Source of the DNA: Acanthamoeba castellanii str. Neff | Taxonomy: Eukaryota; Discosea; Longamoebia; Acanthamoebidae | Length of the DNA: 64,000 nt | NCBI RefSeq assembly: GCF_000313135.1 | Contig: NW_004457245.1 | Coordinates: 105,710 to 169,709, forward strand | Direction: 5' to 3' | Shown here: positions 20,427 to 31,713 of the stretch, piece by piece | Layout of the letters: every line of letters starts with the position of its first letter | Position numbering within the stretch: position 1 is the first letter of the stretch | Translations under genes and position numbers: made by a program | The notes under the pieces: model-generated | The model's database searches: none | The model's input: only the letters and a program-made list of their open reading frames with translations | What the model was told of the DNA's origin: nothing

Positions 20427-23030
20427 TCAGAAAAGATAACTAAACAAGCACTGCCACCACATGGAGACTGTGCTGGCGCTGGAGAGGTTGTCATCGTCGT
20501 TCGTGGGCTGGACGAGGCGGTCGGCGCAAGGGTTGAACAGCATGGTCACGTTGCCTGCGGCGCTGTTGTCCATGAAGATCAGCCTGTGGGACACATCGCT
20601 GAGCCACAGGCGGTCCGCGCCTGGCAGGCTCGGCGAAGTGCACACCACCACGCCAGCCCCGTGCTCAGGGTTAAACGCAAACACCCGCCCCGCCTCGCCG
20701 TCGAGCACGTAGACCAGCTTCTCCGACACCGCCACATCTATGGGGTCCTCGACCGTGGTTGAGCTAGCGTTCGTGGTACCGGCCGGCAGCGACACGTTGG
20801 CGCCCTTGAGCAGGAACGGCCTCACCGCGCCGCTGACGAGGTCCACCCGCACCAAGTTGCCCGACTGCTTCAGTGTCGCATAGGCCGTGGTCCCCGACTC
20901 GTCCACCGCCACCGCACGCGTCGAAGCCACGCCCTCGAACCTTTTCAGCGTCGGCCCGCCGGCCTGGTCGAATAGCAGCAGGCCAGCACCGGAGGTGTCG
21001 GCGTCGGCGTCGGCCACCAGGACACGACCCTGGAGCGGCAGGAAGGCCAAGTCGACCGCCCGGCCAACCCCTTCGAAGCTGACGTTGGCCACCGCCCCAG
21101 TCCCGGCCTCGAGCTGCCAGACGAAGCCGCGGCCCTGGGCGTCGATGCCAACCACCACCCCGCCGATGTCGGACGAGGCCAGAACGGTGTAGTTCCGCCC
21201 GGGCAGAGTTGGCACGGCCCGACGGCTTCGCCTGATCCCCGTGGCGGCGGCGGCGGGGCTCAGACATTCTTCGGTCGACGAGATCGTGATCGCGCCGCTT
21301 CCGGGGCTCAGGCTGACCACCTGTTGCCCCTGCATCGTCGACAATTGGTCGGGCTCGTCCGTGACCCAACTGCAGAGGCGGGTCATCGACTCCTTGTTCT
21401 GGTCCACCACAATCTGGGACTGACGCGGGGGGCAGGGCATCATCTCGACCAGGTTGCCCACGGCCGGCGGCTGGTGGCTCGGGTCGACCAAGGCGCGGTA
21501 GTTCTCCATCTTGTGGTCGTAGTACATGGTCTCGTTGAACACGAACCTCGACGCAGCCTGGCGCCCAGGAAGGTCGAGCAGCGGCGCAAATGCTTCACCA
21601 TGAGCCGGCGAGTAGAGCCACTGGCCGGGCTTGGTCAGCCGGCGGGTGGGCTCGCGGGCCGCGATCCACAGGACATGGCTCAGCGTACTCAGGTACTCAC
21701 CGCCTGGCATGGTGGAGGGAGCTTGGCCGTCCGCATCGACCGCGCCCGGGACCCAGCGCTCGCAGGTCTGTATGGCATCGTAGACGCCGGGCAAGGAGAA
21801 GCGCGCTACTCCGTCGAAGCGGAACTGGTAGGACTTGAAGGCGCGGTTGGTGATGGAGGTCACGGTGCCTACGGGGTCGTACAGCACGCAGCCGGGGGTG
21901 GCCCAGCCGTAGCCGGCCACGCTGGCCCTGGCACCCCAGGACTCGAGCGGACTGGTGTCGGGGTGGACGAACAGTACAGTGAGCAGGGCGCTCATGGCGC
22001 CGCCCAGAGAGTGGCCCGTGATGAGTAGGCGGTAGCCGGGCCAGCGGGCCAGATTGTCCACCACCTTGGAGCCGTCCCAGTGGAAGACCCAGCTCGACCG
22101 CGCCGAGAAGCCCGAGTGGGCATAGGCCCCGCTGCCCCTCAGCATTGGCGTCGAGATGTAGGCGAAGTCGGAGGCCCAGTCCAGCGAGTCGTCGGTGCCC
22201 CTGAGGCAGAGCACCACGGCCTGCAGGCAGTGGTCCACCACCACGAAGCTCCGGAACGACAGGGGCACCACCTCGGTACTGGACCAGGGCAGGGACAAGC
22301 CCTGTTCCGGGTCATCGTAGGCCGCCAGAGCGTAGATGGCCATCCGACGCTCCTCCTCGCCCGAGCCCGGGGCGATGACGGTTCCGTTGCGGCAGAAAGA
22401 AGGCGACGGCGACGGCGACGGCGAGGGGGTTCGGCTCGGGCTGGGGCTTCTGGTAGGGGTGGCCGTGGGAGGGGCCACGTCCGAGCAGAAGGCACGCGCC
22501 CCGGCCGAGGCGCCGCTCATGGGGTTGCCCACGCACTGCCCGCGGTCGTTGGCGTACGCGAACTGGTCGATCGGCTGGCCCTGGCACTGGGCGTCGGCGC
22601 GGGCGTAGGTGGCCCACCTCACCGTCGACCCGTCGCACCGGAAGAGGTAGTTGAGCTGCAGGGCTCCTCCGAAAAGTGGGGCGGGCAGGCAGGTCCCGAG
22701 CTGCACCGACACCACCTGCTTGGGGGCTTGTTGCTGGTTGGTAGGGCAGGCGTCGGGTTCGGTGAAGGTCCAAAACGTGAGAGCGCCGGAGCGGGTGGTG
22801 ATGGGTTGGTCGGCGCAGTACTCCCGGGTGCCGGTGATGGGGGCGCAAGGCGTGTCGACGCACTGGCGGTCAGAGTACTGGAGGACGATGAGCGGCTGGC
22901 TGGCGCAGGTTTGGCCGAAGGTGATGGTGTAGAGGGGTGCCGCCTGGGCAAGGCCCAGCCGCCACCACCCGGTGATCATTGCCAGCACGAACAGAACCCT
23001 GGCGCAGGAGGCTAGGGAGAACCAGGGCAT
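20427..23030 (-). CDS. Secreted class 3 lipase with beta-propeller-like C-terminal half
   Basis: A single uninterrupted 867-codon frame, unusual among intron-rich neighbours. The N-terminus (MPWFSLASCARVLFVLAMIT...) is a signal peptide. Residues ~30-190 form a Cys-rich module (pairs such as QCVDTPCAP, DAQCQG, QCVGNP). A Ser/Pro/Thr linker follows near residues 195-215 ([19 protein letters not shown]). The lipase domain has the nucleophile elbow GHSLGG at about residue 337, preceded by LCLRGTDDSLDWASDFAYI, which fits Lipase_3 (fungal lipase-like) enzymes acting on acylglycerols. From about residue 595 there are repeated strands (NYTVLASSDIGGVVVGID, GRVLVADADAD, KLVYVLDGEAGRVFAFNP) resembling an NHL/SMP-30-type propeller. 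The hydrophobic last ~12 residues could be a GPI signal or a short anchor; I cannot decide. The gene lies between the second kinase copy and the full LRR gene, where the first repeat unit carries the GTPase gene instead. Confidence 0.85.
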   Translation of the reverse strand: MPWFSLASCARVLFVLAMITGWWRLGLAQAAPLYTITFGQTCASQPLIVLQYSDRQCVDTPCAPITGTREYCADQPITTRSGALTFWTFTEPDACPTNQQQAPKQVVSVQLGTCLPAPLFGGALQLNYLFRCDGSTVRWATYARADAQCQGQPIDQFAYANDRGQCVGNPMSGASAGARAFCSDVAPPTATPTRSPSPSRTPSPSPSPSPSFCRNGTVIAPGSGEEERRMAIYALAAYDDPEQGLSLPWSSTEVVPLSFRSFVVVDHCLQAVVLCLRGTDDSLDWASDFAYISTPMLRGSGAYAHSGFSARSSWVFHWDGSKVVDNLARWPGYRLLITGHSLGGAMSALLTVLFVHPDTSPLESWGARASVAGYGWATPGCVLYDPVGTVTSITNRAFKSYQFRFDGVARFSLPGVYDAIQTCERWVPGAVDADGQAPSTMPGGEYLSTLSHVLWIAAREPTRRLTKPGQWLYSPAHGEAFAPLLDLPGRQAASRFVFNETMYYDHKMENYRALVDPSHQPPAVGNLVEMMPCPPRQSQIVVDQNKESMTRLCSWVTDEPDQLSTMQGQQVVSLSPGSGAITISSTEECLSPAAAATGIRRSRRAVPTLPGRNYTVLASSDIGGVVVGIDAQGRGFVWQLEAGTGAVANVSFEGVGRAVDLAFLPLQGRVLVADADADTSGAGLLLFDQAGGPTLKRFEGVASTRAVAVDESGTTAYATLKQSGNLVRVDLVSGAVRPFLLKGANVSLPAGTTNASSTTVEDPIDVAVSEKLVYVLDGEAGRVFAFNPEHGAGVVVCTSPSLPGADRLWLSDVSHRLIFMDNSAAGNVTMLFNPCADRLVQPTNDDDNLSSASTVSMWWQCLFSYLF

Positions 23031-23343
23031 GTCAAGTGAGAGGGGAAGTGGTGGAAAAAGAGAGCAGAGAAGAGAATGGTAACCAAACGACCACAGCCCG
23101 GGCTTTAACTACGTCTTCGCCAAGCTTGCAACCAACCACAGGCCATCAATTTATATAACAAGCCAATCCAATGCCTTCTTCGTTCGGCTCCCTGTCCAAC
23201 CACACTCCGCTCGCATCCATGCAGCGTTTGGCAAAAGGGGACGTTGCCTTGTGGTGCCTTACAGCACGCGCGCTCGCGTAACTTGGTGGTGACGTAAATG
23301 TTTTGCCTTTTTTTGTACAGAAACCAAACAGAAAACATGAAGC
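23031..23343. other. Intergenic spacer, lipase 5' flank and LRR 3' flank
   Basis: 313 bases with no gene. It contains the lipase promoter side (purine-rich 23040-23090) and unique DNA up to the LRR stop codon. It does not match the DNA left of the other LRR copy. Confidence 0.5.
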
Positions 23344-26290
23344 TCACTTCTTTCGCGTCTTCTTCTCTTGCTTCTTGTGGGCGCCTGTCCATGGACAAAA
23401 CAGAACAACATTAGTTCTACTCATGAGTCCCGCATTAGTGTGTGTCGCGTCGCGTGTCGTGTCGTGTCGTGTCGTGTGTGTCGTGCCGTACTCTTGGCAG
23501 CTCGTTTGAGGACAAAGTTGTAGGTGTCGCGTCCGCCGGCCCCTCGCACGGCAGCCGGGAGGTTGTCGAAGGGATTGCCGTCGACTTTGAGCTCGGAGAG
23601 GGAGGTCATGTTGACCATCTCGTTGGGCAGATCGTTGAGCAGGTTGTCCGTCACGACGAACAGTTCGAGCGCAGAGAGGTTGCCGATCGACTTGGGCAGC
23701 TCCACCATTTTGTTGTGCTCCAGGTGCAGCTGTACACAAGTCCCCGTCAGTACGCCGCAGACGCACACGCACACGCACCACCGCACACGCACACACGCCG
23801 GCGATACGCAGCACACACGACGCACGCGGTTGCGCACCTGTTTGATCAGGGAGATGTCTCCAATCTCGTGAGGCAGTGTGAGCAGCTCGTTGTAGCCCAC
23901 GCGCAGCTCGGTGAGTCCGGTCAGCAGCGAGATCTCTCCAGGCAGCTGCGCGCGCGCAGAGAGAGAGAGAGGAGATGCCACATCGTCGTCAATATGCCAA
24001 ATCACTTTGATTTCGCCACAACAGCCATAGTGAAAAGAGACTCTTCGGCGTACCCGGTCGAGTTGGTTTTCGTCCAGGTTGAGCTGCTTCAGCGTCGTGA
24101 GCGCGCCGATTTGGTTGGACAACCTCTTCATCTGCGATTGTACAATCACAGCACAGACACTCAATTTTCTAATCACGTCGTCGTGTGTCCGTGTGCTTCT
24201 GCAGTTATGTGTTCGTTACTGCACGCGTACCTGGTTGTCGGACATGTTGAGGGAGTTGAGCGCCGGAGGGAAGCACCGCGCGTCGGGGAAGGTCTGGAAC
24301 TCGTTGGTGGACAGGTCGAGGTGCTTCAGGTTCACGAGCGCGCTCAGCTCCGGCGGTATCGCCTTGAGCCGGTTGCCCTTCAGGTGCAGTTCCCGAAGAC
24401 CTGGACCAACAAAAAGTTGTAAACTCGTGTGTCGTGTCGTTGGTCGTGTCGTGTCTTTTACCTGTAAGCATGCCCAACTCGGCAGGGAGCGCGATGAGTT
24501 TGTTTCGACCCAGATACAGACTGCGGAGCGAGGTCATGTTGCCGATCTCAGGCGCAAGAACTGTCAATTGGTTGGCTGATGTGGCCAATCGCAAACGACG
24601 ACGATGACGATGCGGGTCAGTGCGATAAGTGAGATGTGGCTCACATACTAACAGTAAGCGCAGTTGGTGTGCATACCTTCTAAGTCGAGGGTCTCAAGGC
24701 GCGGGAGCTCGGTGATGGTCACGGGGAACTCCTCCAGTTTGTTCTGCGAGACGTCGAGCCGCATGAGGTCGGTGAGCGCGCCCCAGCCGTCCGGTAGCGT
24801 AGTCAGCTTGTTCTGCTTGAGATCCTGTTCGACCACACGACCACACCACCGACACTCAGAGTCAGCACGCGAAGGTATGCAGTGTGGAATGCGCAGCAGA
24901 GAAAAGAACGAAAACGAAAGAACAAAAGAAGGAAAACGAGAGGCGCGTGTCGACGTACGAGGTCCTTCAGCTGGCACAGCTTTTCGACCGACCTGAACTT
25001 GGTGAGGTGGTTGGTGGAAATATCCAGGATCTTGAGGTTGGTGGCCATGCTGAGCTTGCGCGGCAGCTTGTGCAGCTGGTTGTTGCGCACGCTCAGCATC
25101 TCGAGCGACACGAGACAGCCGATCTCCTCGGGCAGCTGCTCGAGTCGGTTGTACCGGAGGAAGAGCTTGTTGAGGTGCACGAGGTGCTTGATCGTCGCCG
25201 GCAGCTCGGTGAGCTTGTTGTACCTCAGATCGAGCATGGTGAGCGATGTCAGCTGTCCCAGCTCGTTGGGCAGAGTCCGTAGGCTGTTTTCGTTCAACCC
25301 CAAGGCCTTCAACTTGGTCAATTTACCTGCGTTTGTGTTCCACCCGTAAGTGAAGAAGAAGAAGAAGAAGAAGAAGAAGAAGAAGAAGAAACACAAACGT
25401 GAAGAAGCAAGGGCAGCGGTACCGAGATCTGGCGGCAGGCTCTCGATTTTGTTCATGTAGAGATTGAGCACGCTGAGGTTCTTCATCTCCCACACGTTGG
25501 ACGGCACCGCCGTCAGCTCCTTTCGCCTCAGATCGTAGCTCTGTAGACCACCCGCACTACCGCTTCCCGAGTCCTCCGCCATACTCGCCGCCGCTTCTGC
25601 TCACATCGCCATTCGAGTTGAGATGGTGTCGTGTTGCAATGGCGTGGTGATGATGATCATTACCTTTCTTGGCCTTCCTCCCCTTCTTCTTCTCCTCGGA
25701 GGACGTGACTTCGCCGTTGGACGCTTCGTTCTTTTCCTCTTGCGCGACGAATTCCTCGCCGTAGAAGGAGACTCCTCGGTGGGCTGTGTGTGTGTGTGTG
25801 TGGAGAGAGAGCCAGGCTTAGATCGTTTAGGTTTGTGAGGAGGTAGGGGACCACATACCTTCAATGTCCCTGTGCCTGGACGGCGTTGTCTTCTTGCCGC
25901 TGCTGGCGATGGGTATCGACGAACCCGACATGAACAGCGAGCTCGTGGGCGCGGCGCGCAACTGGCTCTCGAACGGCGACGAGGCCGGAAGCGGCAGCAC
26001 CTTGTCCACCACCACGGCCGGCTCTGTGGAGAGCGTGGCCACCGAGAAGGCCGGCTCGCTCGCGCGGGGCGACATCATCGCCTGCTGCGCCTTGCTGCTG
26101 CTGCTGCTGCTGGTGGTGGTGTTGCTTTCTTTATCCTTCGCCTTGGTATCCCCGCTCCCCTTCTTCGCCTTGCGCTTGCGCTTGCCCTGGTCCTTATTGG
26201 AGTCCTTGTGGCTGTCGGTGCTGTCCTTGTCGCTGTCCGTGGCCACGTCGCTGCGGGAGTCGTCCTTATCGCTGTCGGTGTCGCGCATGA
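23344..26290. repeat. Segmental duplication, LRR block, copy 2
   Basis: Direct-orientation partner of 15642-18624; about 36 bases shorter because of intron indels. The right limit given here is simply where the first copy enters the N gap; the real similarity may extend further. Confidence 0.9.
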
Positions 26291-29239
26291 TGCCCGACCC
26301 AGTGCCGTTGCGCTGGCACTCGATCCAGTACAGCACGCGCTTCCGGTGCCCAGTCTTGGCAATGCCCAGCTGCCGCATCTCGTCGTCCGTGATCAGCTTC
26401 ACCGTCTCGAGGTCATCGAATCCGTCCTGTTACCGCACACCGCCGATGAGCATACGACAAGCACGACACGACACATGACACACACGACACAAGACGAAGC
26501 AGTACCGCAAGGAGGAGTTGAGCGTATTCAATGGGGAGCCGGATGGCGTGGAGCCACTTGGTGATCTCCTTCTCGCCGTCCCTTTCCTTTTCGCCCCGGG
26601 CGCTGCGGTGCGATCTCGGACCCCGCGAGTCCTTCTCCTTCGTGCTGCTGTCCTTCTCTCGCACGATCTGGCTGCCGGACTTGCCGTTGCTGCTGCTGCT
26701 GCTCGACGACGACGGCTCACGCTCCTTGCGCCTCTCGCCGCGGTCACGCTCGGTAGTCCGTCGCCGGTCGTCGTTGTCGTCGTCGGTCGTCGCACCTCCA
26801 CCCTTGGACGTCTGTACGATGACGAGGCTGCTCCTGCGCTTGTCCGGGTTGCGCTGGCGAATGCTGCTGCCGCTGCTGCCACCACGCGACGCCGGTGAGC
26901 TGTCCCTGCTGCTGCTGCTCCCGTCCTTCTCCTTCTCTTTGTCCCTACTGCTGCTTCCGTCCTTCTCCTTGTCCCTGCTGCTACTGCTACTGCTGGTGGT
27001 CCCATTCTCCCGCGGCCTTCGTGAGCTGCGCTTCTCGTCGGTGGCCGTGTCGCTCTCCTCGTCGGTGCCGATGGTGAGGCCGCCCTCCTCGTCGAGCGCG
27101 GCCGACCCGCTTCTCCTGCGCATGGAGACGGAGGACCGGCGCACGGTCGGCACGTAGGGCGACGCGGGCGCGGCCCCGGAACCGACGCGCTCGCGCGTGT
27201 TGGTCTGGGGCGAAGATGGGACGGCGAGGATGGATGTAGATGCGCCAACGGGGAGGGAGAATCGCGGATTGGTAGCGAGGGTGTTGACGTTGGAGGGGTG
27301 CGGCCAAAGATCTCGGCGCACTCTTCATCTTCGAGCAATTCGAGGGGGCTTCGTCGATGGGTGTGGGCACCTGGGCGGTAGCGCTCGAAGAAGGCCGTGG
27401 CTGGCGAATCGATGGACGGCGAGAGCAGATCGGAAGCAGATCGCGTACGCACCAGCAATCGATCTTTGGGTGTAGCCGGCGAGCCGGGCGTGCCGGTTCT
27501 GCTTCGGAAGGCGATCGTAGCTCTCGATGATGGTGAAAATCGCGAGGGCGATGAAGACGTAGCGCCGATCCTCCTCTCGCGGATAACATCAGCTGTCGAA
27601 GGGAGGATGAAGAGAGCCGCAGAAGGAGAGATGAGATCGGGATTGGAGTCCAAGGTCTGAGCAGGACCCGAAGGAGGGCGCATTATCGATGAATCGGTGG
27701 ATACAGCCATGAGGTCCGTGATGACCTCATCAGCCGTGCTGCCGTTGGGGATCGCCACAACGCGAGCATCCTCGCCACCAGAGCTGCGCTGCTGCTGCTG
27801 AAGTTGGGGTTTGTCGAGAACGCTGCCCTGCGCTACCTCCTTTGATCTGCGGCTTTCCTTCGAATTTGCGAAGTCGCTGTCATCTCTGCCCTTCCTCGCG
27901 CTGTTGATGAGTGCCGCTGCCGCTGAAGCTGATGAAGAGGAGGATGAGTTCGGCGTCGTGCTGCCTTCATCTTTCGAACGCTGCCGTCGTGAGCCAGTGA
28001 TGTTCCTCTCCTTCTCCTCCCTCTCGCGCCTTTCCCGCTCCTCGCGCTCCTTCTTCTCCTTCTCCTCCTTGAACTTGCGATCGCGCTCCTCCTTAGGCCT
28101 TCGCCTTCCTCTCCTCCCGCTCCTCCCTCTCCGCCTTCTCCTTCTCCTCCCGCTCCTTCCGCTCGCGCTCCTCCCTCTCCCTCTTCTCCCGCCGCTCCCG
28201 CGCCTCCTTGTCCCGCCGCTCCTCTCGCTCGCGTCGCTCCCTCTTCTCCCGCTCCTCCCTGTCCCGCTCTCGTCGCTGCTTGTCATCAGCAGCAGAAGAA
28301 GAAGTGGCATCGCCGCCGCTGTTGTTGCCGACAGCCGTGAAGCTGCTGGAGCTGTTGTTGTTATGGCTGTTGTTGGTGTTGTTTTGGTTGTGGACGGTCG
28401 GGATTGCGCTGCCGCTGAGGGTGTGGGTGGCGTTCATGGACCGCACGGCACCAGGCGAGACCGGCGCGATGGAGCTGCCAGGTCGGCTTGGCTGGTTAAG
28501 TCGGCTGCTTGTGTCCTGTGCGCGATCACGGTGAGTACAATGGCTGTTTGTGTGTCACAGAATCGCACATGCACTCACCGCACGCGCACTTGCACGCGGC
28601 AGGAAGGTGCACTAGAGAGTGTGGGAGAGGTGGTACGGTTTTTGAGGTGGTGCGGATGAGCTGGTTGCCGGTGGGCCTGGGCTGGGCGGCCTTCTCCAGC
28701 GCAACGATCCATTCGGTGAGGAGGCGCTCTCCCTTGGCCAAGATGAAGTACTCCTTTTCGCCGGTTGAGACTTGGATGCACCCCACCTTCTTGCCCTCTT
28801 CCAGCCCGGTACGCTTGAGCTTGGCGCCTTCGAGATTGATCATCCCCAACGGTTCATTGGCAGCCTTTCGAGATTGATGTATTAAGTCATGAGAATGGTG
28901 ACGAAGGTGACAAAGATCAAAGATCTTGATTGGGGGGGTTGGGAGCTAGAGGAGGTTGTACCTGTTCGTTCTTCTGGTAGGAGATTACGCCCGGGCGCAG
29001 CACCCACCACCACTCGCGCCACTCGCCAGACTTCTTGCTCTTGCGAGAGAGCCAGCCTGTCTTGAGGATCTCCCCGAACATCAGCTTGCGCTGTGTCACC
29101 AGGGCCTGTTGGCTGGGCCTGGGGGCGTCCTTCTTCTCGCCATCCTCCTTTTCCTGCTCATCATTGTACCACACAACATGTCAGCACCACTCCACCTCGT
29201 AACCATTAACAAAGTTGAGGGGATGGGGCTCACCATCAT
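23344..29239 (-). CDS. PH-SAM-LRR protein (full-length copy)
   Basis: The likely start is ATGATG at 29234-29239 followed by a GTGAGC donor, joining at GAGCAG to EKEDGEKKDAP; an upstream TGA in that frame requires a spliced start. A PH domain follows (GWLSRKSKKSGEWREWWWVL; GMINLEGAKLKRTG; ERLLTEWIVALEKA). Then comes a long Ser/Arg/Glu-rich, probably disordered region (26.6-28.6 kb), and a SAM domain (ITKWLHAIRLPIEYAQLLL, then LITDDEMRQLGIAKTGHRKR). A linker exon is spliced in phase (KKGRKAKK + EAAASMAEDSG) into about 17 SHOC2-type LRRs ending with EKKTRKK. Known relatives: PHLPP proteins have PH then LRRs but also a PP2C domain, which is absent here; SHOC2-like LRRs act as Ras-pathway scaffolds. 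A signalling scaffold is inferred. Two frame changes occur in the disordered part: one near 27360-27310 is explained by a ~50-base intron (donor GTGCCC), and one near 28095 is not. Confidence 0.78.
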
Positions 29240-29700
29240 CGACGATCCTTCTGCTTTGACCTTCACTCTCTCTCACGTCCGCTTCAACAAAGGCCCACAA
29301 GCTCAAGCAAACACTTTTTTCCTGTTGTCTCTCCTCCTTCTTCCCTCCAAGTCCAAGCGTAGCAAAGGGGGCGAGGTACGAACGACACGTTCAAATGCCG
29401 AACCTGGACCTTTCCATAACTGTACACCTCGCACAGGTCGCAACGGCCTCGCAGTAACGGCTACGGGCCGAAAGATGCTCACTGGACGAAAACAAGAATC
29501 GCATTTCCTTATCTGGGCCTTCACCCAAATTGGTATAAAAGAAATGAAAAGAAAAATATTTTTTTGTAATCGAAATTTCAGTTAAGAACATGCTACGATT
29601 TGTCCGTTTTTCGATGATATTGCAGCGGCTGAGGCACCAGCTCTGTTGGCCAGCCTTGCCCTCATTTCGTACATCACAACAGGAGACAACAACTGCTAAA
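29240..29700. other. Divergent intergenic region between PH-SAM-LRR gene and CBS gene
   Basis: About 460 bases between two divergently transcribed genes. Open frames here (for example 29303-29524 on the minus strand) have no recognisable domain. The 29530-29590 part is AT-rich (AAAATATTTTTTTG), consistent with a promoter/5' UTR of the plus-strand gene. Confidence 0.45.
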
Positions 29701-31579
29701 ATGGAGGGCAATACGTCGTTGAAGAGGAAGGAGGGACATGAAGCAGATGCGGCCAAGGCTCAGGGCACGCCAGCCACGTCCGCGGCTTCCGAACAACCAC
29801 CCAAGCACAAGAAGGCCAGAACCGAAGAAGAGAACACGGAACGAGGCGACGAACCGTCTGAACAAGTACGCCTCCACCAGGTATGTTGTTTGTTTAAAAC
29901 AATTTTTCAGTAATCAGCTCCTCCTTTAAAGGCGCTGGTGGGTGAGCTGAAGGAAGCGCTCGCCAAAGGAACCGCGCAAGACGTCATCTACTGGATGAAG
30001 GTACTTCTTACCCCTTTGGTTCTTCTTCATCTCTTTACCGTTATCTTCTGTGTAGTGTGTTGGCTCACCTGCGCTCTTGTGGCCAGGACGGAACGATCAT
30101 CCAACTCCTCGCCACCGACTCCTTCTACGTCGCCCTGGCGGTACTTTCTACCCCTTTTCTTTTTGGCTGTTTACGTTGTTGTTGAAGAAGAAGAAGAAGA
30201 AGAGATGTGAGAGTGAACCTCACCACCCGCTACTTGCTGGCTTGGTTGGTTGGTTGTGATTGGCAGACGTTGGTGGACGCCAAGATCAGGGCGGCGCCCA
30301 TCTACGACCCGGCCGAGCAGAAGTACGTCGGGTTCGTCGACATGCTGGACCTCACCGCCGCCATCGTCGAGTTGCTCGAGGTCAACGAGACCTTCAAGAA
30401 CAAGAAGAACAAGAAGGAGAAGAAGGAGAAGGAGACGAAGCAGGAAGAGGAGGAGTCGGAGGAGGTGAAGAGGAGGAAGCGCGACTATGCGGAGGACGAG
30501 GAGGACCCCTTCGCTGAACATCTGATGCTCGAGAGCCTCTCCGTCAAAGCCATCTCCGGTGCAGTTCTTTATGTCCGACACCTTGTGATGTCCGATCAGC
30601 AGTGTCGCTGATTGGTGCGTGACTGACCACTGCTGACTGGATGGGTGGTAACGACCAACAGACTTTTCGCACACGGACCCGTTCATTTCGGTGCGCAGCG
30701 ACGAGAGCCTCACCAAGGTGGCCGAGCTGCTGCGGACCCACCACCGCATCGGCGTCGTCAACGAGAAGGGCACCTTCATCGGTACCGCCGCTGTAACTCG
30801 CCACTATTCACCTCACTCCCTCTGACACACGACACACACACGACACGCACGACACACACACTCGACACGCACACGCACACACGACACACAAAGGATTGGT
30901 GACGCAGACAGGGTTCGTGGAGTACTTGAGCGAGGAGCACGCGCTGACGCTGGACAAGACGGGATTGACGGTGGGCGATCTGGGCCTGGCCAGGCACCAC
31001 GTCCACACGGTGCCGGTCGAGGGCACCACCGCGCTCGACGCGCTCAAGGAGATGCGCGACCGGAAGGTCACCGGCCTGGGCGTCGTCAACAAGAACGGCG
31101 TTCTGCTCGACGTCATCTCCGCCAGCGACCTCATGGTACGCACTCGTCATCATCCTCGCGCATGGCCGCACGACACGACACGCACTCAGCGCACACGCAT
31201 GTTATCGTGGTGGTGGTGGCAGGTGTGGGCCGAGTGGGAGGCCTGCGGCCAGCCGATCCGGTTCCGGCACCTCTCGACGCTCAACTACCCCATCACCGAA
31301 TTCCTCGCCCAGAGCCGAGCACAGGCACACCACAAGGTATCGGGTGTCGTGTGGTGTCATTATGGCCTCGTGCGGTCGAATCTAACACGCACACGCGCGA
31401 TCGATCAGAAGGTGAACCGCAATGAAGGCCCGATGGTGTGCACGTCCGAGACGGAGCTGCAGGAGGCGATCGGCACGATGCTGGTCAACAACATCCACCG
31501 CCTGTTCGTCGTGGACGAGGCGCGCAAGCCCGTCTCGGTCCTCACCTACGGCGACATCATCGCCCGCCTCACCGCCTAA
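29701..31579 (+). CDS. CBS-domain protein (SNF4/AMPK-gamma-like, four CBS motifs)
   Basis: Start ATG at 29701 in good context (CTAAAATGGAGG), giving MEGNTSLKRKEGHEAD; an upstream in-frame start at 29590 is possible. Exons are joined by short introns, the one at about 30800-30895 filled with GACAC/CACACG repeats. Seen CBS signatures: DSFYVAL-TLVDAKIRAAPIYDPAEQKYVGFVDMLDL; ISVRSDESLTKVAELL...RIGVVNEKGTFIGLVTQTGFV; TTALDALKEMRDRKVTGLGVVNKNGVLLDVISASDLM; TELQEAIGTMLVNNIHRLFVVDEARKPVSVLTYGDII. Two CBS pairs form the adenylate-binding unit of AMPK gamma/Snf4 proteins. A lysine/glutamate-rich insertion (FKNKKNKKEKKEKE, then a long acidic stretch) follows the first CBS motif, which is unusual. Sensing of adenine nucleotides as a kinase regulatory subunit is likely but not proven. 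It converges with the Kazal gene, 134 bases apart. Confidence 0.82.
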
Positions 31580-31713
31580 CTCCACCGTGTGCCATCGTCA
31601 TCAACACCACCACCATCATCATCAACAAAGTGTGAGTTATGTGAAATATGCTCTATTCTTGTGTGTTGTGCAACACGCGCGCGTGTTGCGCGTGTGCGTG
31701 TGGTGCGTGGGAA

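Noticed and set aside
27190..27380. Frameshift in the linker of the PH-SAM-LRR gene
   Set aside because: A ~50-base intron (donor GTGCCC after TACCGCCCAG, acceptor GAAGAG) joins the frames without needing an error, so I do not count it with the other frame breaks.
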